A stretch of 64,000 nt of DNA from Pseudidiomarina sp. CB1 (lineage in GTDB: Bacteria > Pseudomonadota > Gammaproteobacteria > Enterobacterales > Alteromonadaceae). This document shows, piece after piece, positions 17,684 through 25,220 of this stretch (position 1 is its first letter; the number at the start of each line of letters is the position of its first letter). A program made the translations under genes and the position numbers. A model generated the notes under the pieces. It was not told where the DNA came from. It saw only the letters and a list, made by a program, of their open reading frames with translations, and did no database searches. The stretch lies in NCBI RefSeq assembly GCF_024752025.1, contig NZ_JANTPU010000001.1, positions 1,116,001-1,180,000 of the forward strand, in the 5' to 3' direction.

Positions 17684-19651
17684 TTAGTCTTTCGGGAGCA
17701 AGTGCTGCTCAAAAAACAGCACCGTGGCCTGCTCATAAATATCACGGTTCTCTTTTTTGCGATAACCATGACCTTCGTTGAGCGCATTCATATACCACAC
17801 GGTTTTATCGGCATCCTTCAATGCTTTGACGATTTGCTCCGCCTCAGTGACGGGTACCCGCGGATCGTTTTCACCCTGCACGACAAACATCGGCACGTTA
17901 ATCCTAGCAACATGGTTGTTTGGGCTAATAGCCTCTAAATGCTTGCGCATAGCTGGGTCACGCTCATCACCGTATTCAGCCCGACGTAAGTCACGACGAT
18001 AGCTTTCAGTGTTCGTCAAGAACGTCACAAAGTTGGAAATTCCAACAATATCGACCGCTGCTTTAAGACGATCGCTAAAGTGCACTGAGCTGGCCAGCAC
18101 CATATAACCACCGTAGCTACCGCCAATCACTGCAACACGTTCGGCATCGAGATCGGGCTGGGTCGCAATCCAGTCAAGTAAAGCGCCGATATCTTTCACT
18201 GAATCCTCGCGTTTAAAACCATTGTCCAAGCTTACATAGTCCTTGCCATAACCAGCTGAACCACGAACGTTTGGTGCAATGACCGCGGCTCCAAGTTCTT
18301 GTAACCAGAGTTGCACCGTACTACTGAAGTAAGGCCGATACTGTGACTCTGGTCCGCCATGAATTGAAATGATCACGGGATGTGGACCTTCGGTCTGCGG
18401 TTTATAAACAAATGCCGGCACTTGCAGGCCATCAAAGCTTGCAAAGCTTACCAGCTCGGGCTCAACAAAATTGTCAGTGTTCAAACCACCGACCTCACTA
18501 TACGTCCACCGCGTTAACTGATCATTAGTATCGAGTAGGTAAACGTCCGTTGGCGACTTCGGCGTATTGATACTTAACGCTAGCTTTTTCCCGTCAGGAC
18601 TATACGTCAGCCCGCTGGCCACACCAATCGGCATGCCCTCAACACGAGTAAAAGCGAAAGTCATGGGATCAAACCGATAGAGCTGACTCATACCTTCTTC
18701 ATTAATGGTAAAAGCCGCTGTGCTACCGTCCTCGCTCATCGCAAAGTTATCAACATTCCAATTGATGTCCTTCGTAATCAACCGTACTTCATTCGTTTCG
18801 GTATTACGGAATGCTAACTGGGTAAAATTAGAAAATTGGTCGGTAGTAAAAAAGTAACCCTGGCCATCTTTACGATACGCCAATGGGAAGTTTGCGTTCG
18901 TCCCCACGTCGCTGCCTTCAAGAAGTTTGAGCTCCCCTTCGGCTAACTCTAATTCATGAATTCTAACGTCGGTGATGCTGCGGTACTGCACGACCAATAG
19001 CTTTTCGCCATTAGGATGCCAATCTACCGGCCCCCACCAACTGCCATCAGGTGCCGCCAACACTAACTCGGCTTGCTCTGGCGTGTTCGGATTCATCACC
19101 CAAATATCATTCGAACGACCATCACGTCGGGTACTTTGATAAGCAATCTTATCGCCTTCTTGATTCCATACCACAGCGCCATTACGCGACTCGCCGTCAC
19201 TGATCATGTGGTAGTCGCCGGTCTCCGAATCGAGCATGAACAACTGCGAAAATTCATTGCCTCCGGCATCCATACTGAAAATCATCGTGTTGCTATTCGG
19301 TTGGCGACTTATTCCACCGACTGGCTCATCAAAAAAGGTGAGTTGTTGCCGATAACCCCCTGCATCGCTCACTTTATGGATTTGTGCGACATCACCAAAG
19401 CGTGTGCTGATATAAATAGCGTCACCATCACTGGTGAACTCTCGAAAAGCAGCCGAGCGGACATTCTGAAAACGATTCAATTGCTCGCCGATCCGTTCAG
19501 GAATTTCTGGAATGTTTTCCAGCACTAGGTTGCCGTTATTGAGCGTTCGCGTGGTATCTGTTGCTTCACTTTGCAGAGCATGCGCTTGCGCTAGTAACAA
19601 GATACTGGTGGCACCGAGCAGAGCGACAACGCTTTTGCGGTTGATGAACAT
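17684..19651 (-). CDS. Secreted S9 family peptidase (second of three)
   Basis: 655 aa. Signal peptide MFINRKSVVALLGATSILLL ending near AHALQ. A TolB/WD40-like propeller spans about 60-390 (repeated patterns such as YSPDGKKLALS and WNQEGDKIAYQS), then a prolyl oligopeptidase catalytic domain: VIGGSYGGYMVL (nucleophile Ser), VVQGENDPRVPVTE (Asp) and LNEGHGYRKKENR (His). IISIHGGPESQYRP and NVRGSAGYGKDY are family hallmarks. It releases short peptides, probably in the periplasm. It converges on the third receptor gene and its 5' side faces a LytTR-domain regulator gene, a possible but unproven regulator. Confidence 0.92.
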   Translation of the reverse strand: MFINRKSVVALLGATSILLLAQAHALQSEATDTTRTLNNGNLVLENIPEIPERIGEQLNRFQNVRSAAFREFTSDGDAIYISTRFGDVAQIHKVSDAGGYRQQLTFFDEPVGGISRQPNSNTMIFSMDAGGNEFSQLFMLDSETGDYHMISDGESRNGAVVWNQEGDKIAYQSTRRDGRSNDIWVMNPNTPEQAELVLAAPDGSWWGPVDWHPNGEKLLVVQYRSITDVRIHELELAEGELKLLEGSDVGTNANFPLAYRKDGQGYFFTTDQFSNFTQLAFRNTETNEVRLITKDINWNVDNFAMSEDGSTAAFTINEEGMSQLYRFDPMTFAFTRVEGMPIGVASGLTYSPDGKKLALSINTPKSPTDVYLLDTNDQLTRWTYSEVGGLNTDNFVEPELVSFASFDGLQVPAFVYKPQTEGPHPVIISIHGGPESQYRPYFSSTVQLWLQELGAAVIAPNVRGSAGYGKDYVSLDNGFKREDSVKDIGALLDWIATQPDLDAERVAVIGGSYGGYMVLASSVHFSDRLKAAVDIVGISNFVTFLTNTESYRRDLRRAEYGDERDPAMRKHLEAISPNNHVARINVPMFVVQGENDPRVPVTEAEQIVKALKDADKTVWYMNALNEGHGYRKKENRDIYEQATVLFFEQHLLPKD

Positions 19652-19922
19652 GGTTTTATCCTCGTTGTTCGTTATTCGTGCGCTGCGCTGTTCGTCCGCT
19701 GCGCTGTTCGATAGTTAAGGCCTCTTAAAGATAGGCTGTAAATGGCAAAAAGGGAAAGTTTGGAAGTGTAATAAAATATTTAATATCCATATAAAACAAT
19801 GATTTAATGTATTTTAAGAACAGTTAAGAAGGCTTAATTAGTATTTCGTCCCAGCCATTGCCATAGTTTTCCCACCGAACACAGAAGCAACCGGAACAAC
19901 ACTGCTAGAAACGAGGTAAGCT

Positions 19923-20273
19923 ATGACAACTCCAATAAATTACATCCCTGTGAAGTCCATTGGCCGGATTCGTTTTATTGCCGTTGATGACATTGTTTGG
20001 ATCAAAGGCGCAGCCAACTACGTAGAAATTCACCTACCTGATGGTATGGTTCTGCACCGCGAAACTTTATCTTCATTAGAAGAACGACTGGATCCCGAGC
20101 TGTTTGTGCGAGTGCATCGTTCAGCAATTGTAAATATTGAACATTTGCACGAAATCACCAGTGAACTTGGCCGTTATTCGTTGGTCGAACTCAAGAACGG
20201 GCAAGAAATTCGCATTGGTAACGCCTATCGCCGCGATCTGTTTCAAAGTTTAGGCTTAGATGCGGCCAGTTAA
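19923..20273 (+). CDS. Stand-alone LytTR DNA-binding domain protein
   Basis: 116 aa consisting almost wholly of one LytTR domain: RIRFIAVDDIVWIKGAANYV, then LHRETLSSLEERLDPELFVRVHRS region, AIVNIEHLHEI and the C-terminal LVELKNGQEIRIGNAYRRDL. LytTR domains bind DNA through a ten-strand beta fold, usually at paired direct repeats. There is no receiver or membrane domain, so it is not a normal response regulator; it may sense by itself or act with a partner protein. The start ATG follows GAGGTAAGCT. It is divergent from the S9 peptidase gene over 271 bases, where its binding sites might lie. Confidence 0.88.
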   Translation: MTTPINYIPVKSIGRIRFIAVDDIVWIKGAANYVEIHLPDGMVLHRETLSSLEERLDPELFVRVHRSAIVNIEHLHEITSELGRYSLVELKNGQEIRIGNAYRRDLFQSLGLDAAS

Positions 20274-20417
20274 CTGCCGTATTGATTAAGGCAATTGCTC
20301 CGTTCGTAACAAATTAAGTTTGCACAGCGCACATTGCAGTAACCTTGAAGGCGGTTGATGCAGTTATCCACTCTCCCTGGATCGCGATGACTGTTTAAAA
20401 CCATCCTTCCGTTTTGG

Positions 20418-20448
20418 CCGCTCTCCACTGTTGGGGAGCGGTTTTTTA
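20418..20448. terminator. Terminator between LytTR gene and convergent exonuclease gene
   Basis: CCGCTCTCC - ACTGTT - GGGGAGCGG followed by T6 on the plus strand, with one G-T pair. It lies about 145 bases after the LytTR gene; the bases between show nothing recognisable. It overlaps the last codon of the minus-strand exonuclease. Confidence 0.8.
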
Positions 20449-21075
20449 TTTCAACAACTCTTTCAACGGTGCGTCGGCACTTCCTGCGTACTGATAAGCT
20501 TGCGCCAGAAAGAGTTCACCGCAAGCAACGGCATCAGAAAACGCATGGTGCGCGGCATAATCAGGTAAATGAAAACGCTGACGACAAGCCTTTAAGGTGA
20601 GTGAACCTCGAGCGATGTGATGTTGTTGCTGGTGCAAACGCTGCGCCTCAAACGTCAAAGTGTCAAACTTCGCCAGCGGCTGTAACTTTACTTGATATTG
20701 CTTGGCAAAACGTTGCAAGAACTGCCAATCAAATTGCACATGATGACAAATCAACACCGCGCCTTGTAGCTCGCGAGCAAGTTGCGCCAATGCCATCTGA
20801 GGCGCCTCAGCAGCTTCGAAATCCCGTTGCACCATGCCATGTACCACCGGTGACTGCTTAAGTTCTGGATTCACTTGGGTCACAAAATAGTGCGCACTAC
20901 GGTAATCGATAACAGGGGGCCTTATGGTAACCCAGCCCATCGCTAAAACCTGATCCGTTTTCGGATCTAAACCACTGGTTTCCAAATCAAGAGCGATGTA
21001 GCGATGCGCGCGCCAGCTCTGGTTGAGCTGTCGGTGACGTTGCCAATAACGTCGTAAGCCTAGCCAAATGCTCAT
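20446..21075 (-). CDS. DEDDh 3'-5' exonuclease, DnaQ/PolC-epsilon family
   Basis: 209 aa with all three exonuclease motifs: ExoI YIALDLETSGLDPKT (D, E), ExoII VLICHHVQFDWQFLQRF (D), and ExoIII YAAHHAFSDAVACGEL (H and D). This is the fold of the DNA polymerase III epsilon subunit, but the N-terminus is different (MSIWLGLRRYWQRHRQLNQS) and there is no C-terminal polymerase-binding part. Start chosen at ATG 21075, which overlaps the upstream stop codon as TGATG, a sign of translational coupling with the cNMP/CBS protein. A longer ORF up to 21117 would lie inside the upstream gene. Such an exonuclease next to a DUF294 protein and a VC_2705-type symporter is a recurrent gammaproteobacterial arrangement. 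Confidence 0.9.
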   Translation of the reverse strand: MSIWLGLRRYWQRHRQLNQSWRAHRYIALDLETSGLDPKTDQVLAMGWVTIRPPVIDYRSAHYFVTQVNPELKQSPVVHGMVQRDFEAAEAPQMALAQLARELQGAVLICHHVQFDWQFLQRFAKQYQVKLQPLAKFDTLTFEAQRLHQQQHHIARGSLTLKACRQRFHLPDYAAHHAFSDAVACGELFLAQAYQYAGSADAPLKELLK

Positions 21076-22931
21076 CACCCAGTACGCCCAAACTTCAAAC
21101 TGACGCCTTGCTGGCAATCTTTTAAGATACGAAACGCTGACTTAAGCTGTCGCCGTGACAAGGTGCTAAGGTCATCGGGATCAAGCGCATTCTTCGGTTG
21201 CTCAGTTCCCCATACTGCTAACTGGTGCTGCAATCGCAGTTGCGTAAGAAATTGCCAAGCTTCGGCCAACGCCTGATTGTCTTTGCGGTTAAGGAGTTTG
21301 CTGGCTTCCAATAAGTGCAGTCGTGCAAGAGTACGAGGCTCGGTCAACCCAGCATGCAAACTGTAGAGTCGCACAATGTCATTGATCAGGGCGAGACCAT
21401 GGCGTTTGATATCGACCAAATCACTATCTTTACCAGATTCAGTGCCTCTAAACCGATTGAACAAACCCAAAGGAACCTGCACGTTGGCCTGCAGTCGCGC
21501 TAAGTTACCCAAGAAAAACTCGGACTGACCAAGTCGCGCAACATCTTCTCGGTAGGCCTGGTACAAACGCTTATTACCTTGCACATTGCGACTATCGAAG
21601 AAAATTTGGCAATACATGAGCGCCTTCGGTGTGGGTGACTCCGTCCATGAGGTGAAACGCTCCAGCCAACCTGCCCGCGTACGACGGCAATCCGGATTGG
21701 ATGCCATAATATTACCTGGGCATTTGGGCACCCCGCAGTCGGCAAGACCTTCACAAACGTAGTCTCCTAAACTGGCAAACCATGCGAGCTGCTGTTCGTT
21801 CAAATCGTTAACAAGCAGTAACCCATTATCTTGGTCAGAGCTAAGCGTCTGGTCCTCGCGCCCCTGCGAGCCAAACGCTAACCAAACATAAGCCGCAGGG
21901 GCCACACCATGCTCACGCTCGTAAAAATCAATAAGCTTGCGCGTCATGGTATCCGTCAAACTCGCTAACAAGCGGCCCACCGCCGCCGCGTCATTCATGC
22001 GCAACGCGAAACTATGCATATAATCGGGAATATGCTGCGCTTCATCGACCAAAGCCTGGCGGCTCTGTGCCTTGTTTAGCGCACTGATGAGCATCACCGG
22101 TTCACTTTTTTGCTGCCGCATCAAATCCGTATTGGTCAACATACCCATCGGCCGATCCTGCTCATCAAGCACCGGAAGATGATGAATATTTTCCTGTGTC
22201 ATCAACGTTAATGCATCCAGTAACGTTTGCTGCCCACGAATAGTCGCTGGCGCTTGCGTCATCACCGCATTCACGTGAATGCCATAATCAAGTCCCTGCG
22301 CCACCACCCGATTGCGCAAGTCACGATCCGTTAAAATTCCTACCAGCCGCTCATCATCCACCACGAGTACCGATGAAATCTTCTCATCGCGCATACACTG
22401 CGCAGCTTCTTGGATCGTCGCCGTACTTGCCAGCCCAATCGGCGTCCGCGTTACTACCTCACTCACCAATCGCTGCAACGAATCTCCATATGCATTAGCA
22501 GGGGCCGCTCGCTGCCCTTGCTGAGAAAGTAAGCGTTGTTCGTGCGCTCGAATAAAGTAATGTTCAAAGGCGCGTGAATGTTGGCGTAACTGATCGAAAA
22601 CATCAGCACTCAAGATATAAACGATACCGTCTTCAATCACTTCAAGTTTATTGACGACCCCGCGCCCCGTGAGCAATGAAGGAAAACCGAAGAGATCGTG
22701 GGATTCCAGGCGCTCAATCAATGCACCATCAGGCGTAAGCAAATCAAAACCGCCTGAACGCACAATGTAAAGCGCCGGACTGTGTGCCCGAAATAACTCA
22801 TCGACATTATGTTCGTTTAGGTAAACGGCTTTAATTTGCCCCGCTGCCCATTGCCGTTGTTCTTGACTGAGCTGGTCAAACGGCGGGCAATCGAGCAAAA
22901 AACGATTCAACTCCGCAAAATCTGGCTGCAT
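21075..22931 (-). CDS. cNMP-binding / CBS-pair / DUF294 nucleotidyltransferase-like protein
   Basis: 618-aa cytoplasmic protein with four parts. Residues about 15-130: cyclic-nucleotide-binding fold (LYIVRSGGFDLLTPDGALIE). About 160-285: CBS pair (RDEKISSVLVVDDERLVGIL; ENIHHLPVLDEQDRPMGML). About 310-450: DUF294 nucleotidyltransferase with GSQGREDQTLSSDQDN, the GSxGRxE...SDxD pattern of the GlnD/GlnE superfamily. The rest is the DUF294 C-terminal helical domain. It could sense cAMP-like and adenine nucleotides and modify a protein partner, as GlnD uridylylates PII; the partner is unknown. It is coupled to the downstream exonuclease and follows the symporter genes, so a role in controlling that symporter or acetate use is plausible. 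Confidence 0.9.
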   Translation of the reverse strand: MQPDFAELNRFLLDCPPFDQLSQEQRQWAAGQIKAVYLNEHNVDELFRAHSPALYIVRSGGFDLLTPDGALIERLESHDLFGFPSLLTGRGVVNKLEVIEDGIVYILSADVFDQLRQHSRAFEHYFIRAHEQRLLSQQGQRAAPANAYGDSLQRLVSEVVTRTPIGLASTATIQEAAQCMRDEKISSVLVVDDERLVGILTDRDLRNRVVAQGLDYGIHVNAVMTQAPATIRGQQTLLDALTLMTQENIHHLPVLDEQDRPMGMLTNTDLMRQQKSEPVMLISALNKAQSRQALVDEAQHIPDYMHSFALRMNDAAAVGRLLASLTDTMTRKLIDFYEREHGVAPAAYVWLAFGSQGREDQTLSSDQDNGLLLVNDLNEQQLAWFASLGDYVCEGLADCGVPKCPGNIMASNPDCRRTRAGWLERFTSWTESPTPKALMYCQIFFDSRNVQGNKRLYQAYREDVARLGQSEFFLGNLARLQANVQVPLGLFNRFRGTESGKDSDLVDIKRHGLALINDIVRLYSLHAGLTEPRTLARLHLLEASKLLNRKDNQALAEAWQFLTQLRLQHQLAVWGTEQPKNALDPDDLSTLSRRQLKSAFRILKDCQQGVSLKFGRTG

Positions 22932-22940
22932 ATAACCCCC

Positions 22941-23028
22941 ATAACCCGTGGTTCAAGCACGGGGTATTTCGAATTCAACCAACATGAGCAAAACGTCAGG
23001 TTAGACCCGTGGTAGAACCACGGGCTAC
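22941..23028. repeat. REP pair (locus 2) between symporter and DUF294 genes
   Basis: Two hairpins in inverted order: 22941-22965 (CCGTGGTTCAAGCACGG, a degenerate arm/loop) and 23003-23028 (CCCGTGGTAGAACCACGGGCTAC). The second keeps the loop and terminal CTAC exactly. They lie after the symporter terminator. Confidence 0.85.
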
Positions 23029-23045
23029 CCCATTTATACAAAAAA

Positions 23046-23065
23046 AGCCCGGCGGCAGCCGGGCT
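23046..23065 (-). terminator. Terminator of the symporter operon
   Basis: AGCCCGGC - GGCA - GCCGGGCT followed on the minus strand by a T run (AAAAAA on the plus strand), six bases beyond the symporter stop. It should partly separate the DUF294 gene from the symporter transcript. Confidence 0.85.
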
Positions 23066-23071
23066 ATGCAT

Positions 23072-24787
23072 TTAGTGACTTGACGCGCCGCCCGCTCCTT
23101 TCGGATAACGAATCGACTCAACCAAGTCTTGGGTGTCTTGCGGTGCATCACCGGTGAGCTTATGGACCACGTAGGCAACGATGAAGTTAATCAACATACC
23201 TAGAGTACCAATACCCTCTGGTGAAATACCGAACAGCCAGTTCGCCTCGACGTTCGCTGCTGGATTCACAAACTTGAAGTAAATAATGTACGCCAAGGTG
23301 AAGACAATACCAACAACCATACCAGCGATAGCACCTGTGCTATTCATACGCTTGTAGAAAATACCCATGATGATCGCAGGGAAGAAGCTTGCCGCGGCTA
23401 AGCCGAAGGCAAAGGCCACCACCTGCGCCACGAAGCCTGGCGGATTAATACCAAACCACGTCGACAAAGCGACAGCGACGGCGGCGGCAATCCGCGCCCA
23501 CATGAGCTCTTGGCGATCCGTGATATCGGGGGCCAAGGTGCGTTTCAAGAGATCGTGCGAAACGGATGTCGAAATAACCAACAGCAAGCCCGCGGAAGTT
23601 GACAATGCAGCAGCGACACCACCGGCCGCTACAAGCGCCACTACCCAAGCTGGCAAGTCAGCAATCTCCGGATTTGCAAGGACCATAATGTCGCGGTCGA
23701 CGGTCATTTCATTGCGCTCGTCACCCGAGTAGAACATCTTGCCGTCGCCGTTCTCGTCTTCCCAAGAGATTAAGCCGGTTTTTTCCCAGTTCTTAATCCA
23801 CTCAGGAGCATCAGAATACTCGACACCCGTCAATTCTGGGCCATTCACAGTGTTAATCAGATTCACTTTGGCGAACGCCGCAATCGAAGGCGCAGTCAAA
23901 TAAACCACCGAAATAAACACTAACGCCCAACCCGCTGAACGACGTGCATCGCGTACTTTCGGTACGGTGAAGAAGCGTACAATAACGTGCGGCAAGCCAG
24001 CAGTACCAACCATCAAGGCACAGGTAATGGCAAACACGTCAATCTTGTTCCGTACGCCTTCTGTGTAGGCAGCTAAGCCCAACTCTTCAGACAAGCCATC
24101 CAAGCGCGCCAGCAAGTAATTACCCTCGCCTGCCACACCTTCAGCAATGGTCGCACCAAAGCCGGTTTGCGGCAAAATGTGACCCGTCATGTAAATCGAG
24201 ATGAAAATCGCTGGAACCAAGTACGCAAACGCTAACACGCAATACTGCGCGACTTGGGTATAGGTGATCCCCTTCATGCCGCCAAGTACGGTATAGAAGA
24301 ACACGATGACTGCGCCGATGAAGACACCAGTGGCGATTTCAACTTCTAAGAAGCGCGAAAACACCACACCCACACCGCGCATTTGCCCGGCAATGTAAGT
24401 GAACGAAATCAAAATTGCGCAAATAACAGCAATGGTACGTGCGGTTTGCGAGTAGTAACGGTCACCGATAAAGTCGGGCACCGTAAACTTACCGAATTTA
24501 CGTAGGTAAGGTGCTAGGCACAGTGCCAACAACACGTAACCACCGGTCCACCCCATCAGGTACACACTACCGTCGTACCCAGCAAACGAGATAATCCCTG
24601 CCATCGAAATAAACGATGCCGCAGACATCCAGTCAGCCGCAGTTGCCATACCATTCATCACCGGATGAACACCACCACTGGCAACATAGAAGTCATTGGT
24701 AGAACCTGCACGCGACCAAATTGCAATGGCAATATAGAGGGCGAAAGTCGCGCCAACGATAATAAACGTGAGAGTTTGAATATCCAT
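23072..24787 (-). CDS. Sodium:solute symporter large subunit (VC_2705 / ActP-like)
   Basis: 571-aa inner-membrane carrier of the SSS (SLC5) family with about 13 helices. The region GGVHPVMNGMATAADWMSAASFI is typical, as are QMRGVGVVFSRFLEVEIATG and LGGMKGITYTQVAQ. The length and the small partner gene fit the VC_2705 subfamily, which relates to the ActP acetate permease. A hydrophilic insert of about 60 residues (near 325-385, with DENGDGKMFYSGDE) is larger than in E. coli ActP. With acs and a CrbS/CrbR pair nearby, acetate or another short monocarboxylate is the best guess for substrate. The start ATG follows AAGGGG. It is 11 bases downstream of the small-subunit gene. Confidence 0.9.
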   Translation of the reverse strand: MDIQTLTFIIVGATFALYIAIAIWSRAGSTNDFYVASGGVHPVMNGMATAADWMSAASFISMAGIISFAGYDGSVYLMGWTGGYVLLALCLAPYLRKFGKFTVPDFIGDRYYSQTARTIAVICAILISFTYIAGQMRGVGVVFSRFLEVEIATGVFIGAVIVFFYTVLGGMKGITYTQVAQYCVLAFAYLVPAIFISIYMTGHILPQTGFGATIAEGVAGEGNYLLARLDGLSEELGLAAYTEGVRNKIDVFAITCALMVGTAGLPHVIVRFFTVPKVRDARRSAGWALVFISVVYLTAPSIAAFAKVNLINTVNGPELTGVEYSDAPEWIKNWEKTGLISWEDENGDGKMFYSGDERNEMTVDRDIMVLANPEIADLPAWVVALVAAGGVAAALSTSAGLLLVISTSVSHDLLKRTLAPDITDRQELMWARIAAAVAVALSTWFGINPPGFVAQVVAFAFGLAAASFFPAIIMGIFYKRMNSTGAIAGMVVGIVFTLAYIIYFKFVNPAANVEANWLFGISPEGIGTLGMLINFIVAYVVHKLTGDAPQDTQDLVESIRYPKGAGGASSH

Positions 24788-24798
24788 GTCGCGGCCCC

Positions 24799-25065
24799 TT
24801 AGTCTTCGTGAACTTCGTATTTATTATCAAGCGCCGCCATGCGTTTCACATAAATGAAGATCAACACAACAAACGTGATAATGGAGCCTTGTTGGGCAAA
24901 CCAAAAGCCCAACTTAAAGCCGAAAAAGGTAAACTGATTGAGCCAGTCCACCAAGATGATGCCAAATCCATAAGACACTAGAAACCAGACTGCCAACAGC
25001 TTAAGTACCAGTCCGATATTCTCGCGCCAGTAGGCTTTAGCGAGTTCTTCGCTTTTGAAAGCCAT
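24799..25065 (-). CDS. DUF4212 small subunit of the sodium:solute symporter
   Basis: 88 aa with two membrane helices (LLAVWFLVSYGFGIILVDWL and GSIITFVVLIFIYVKRM) and the motif YWRENIGLVLKLL near the N-terminus, the hallmark of the DUF4212 small partner protein. A charged C-terminus (DNKYEVHED) faces the cytoplasm. It is first in the operon, after a good ribosome binding site (GGAGGG), and ends 11 bases before the large subunit start. Such small proteins are found only with this symporter subfamily and are thought to support its assembly or activity. Confidence 0.9.
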   Translation of the reverse strand: MAFKSEELAKAYWRENIGLVLKLLAVWFLVSYGFGIILVDWLNQFTFFGFKLGFWFAQQGSIITFVVLIFIYVKRMAALDNKYEVHED

Positions 25066-25182
25066 AACGCCCTCCAGGTTGTTCTGTTATTTTTTATTGT
25101 TGCTTTGTGCATTTAGCAATCTAGTCGGCAATTGCCTAGCGAGAAATACGACATTGGTCGAAGGCCACTTCATAGCTATAAA

Positions 25183-25206
25183 AAAACACCGCCGAAGCGG
25201 TGTTTT
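25183..25206 (-). terminator. Terminator of the third S9 peptidase gene
   Basis: AAAACACCGC - CGAA - GCGGTGTTTT, 15 bases beyond the stop codon at 25221, with further A residues on the plus strand. Confidence 0.88.
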
Positions 25207-25220
25207 CTTTGGAATCTCGC

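Noticed and set aside
19680-19712. Short repeat CCGCTGCGCTGTTCG upstream of the second S9 peptidase
   Set aside because: Two imperfect 15-base copies only, with no palindrome or link to other sites; judged too weak to call an operator.
23367-23732. Plus-strand ORF of about 120 codons inside the symporter gene
   Set aside because: It is antisense to conserved membrane helices and its Ala/Thr/Lys-rich translation looks like a shadow of the real gene. The same applies to other long antisense frames, such as 29131-29538, 33610-34014, 37950-38369 and 56509-57009.
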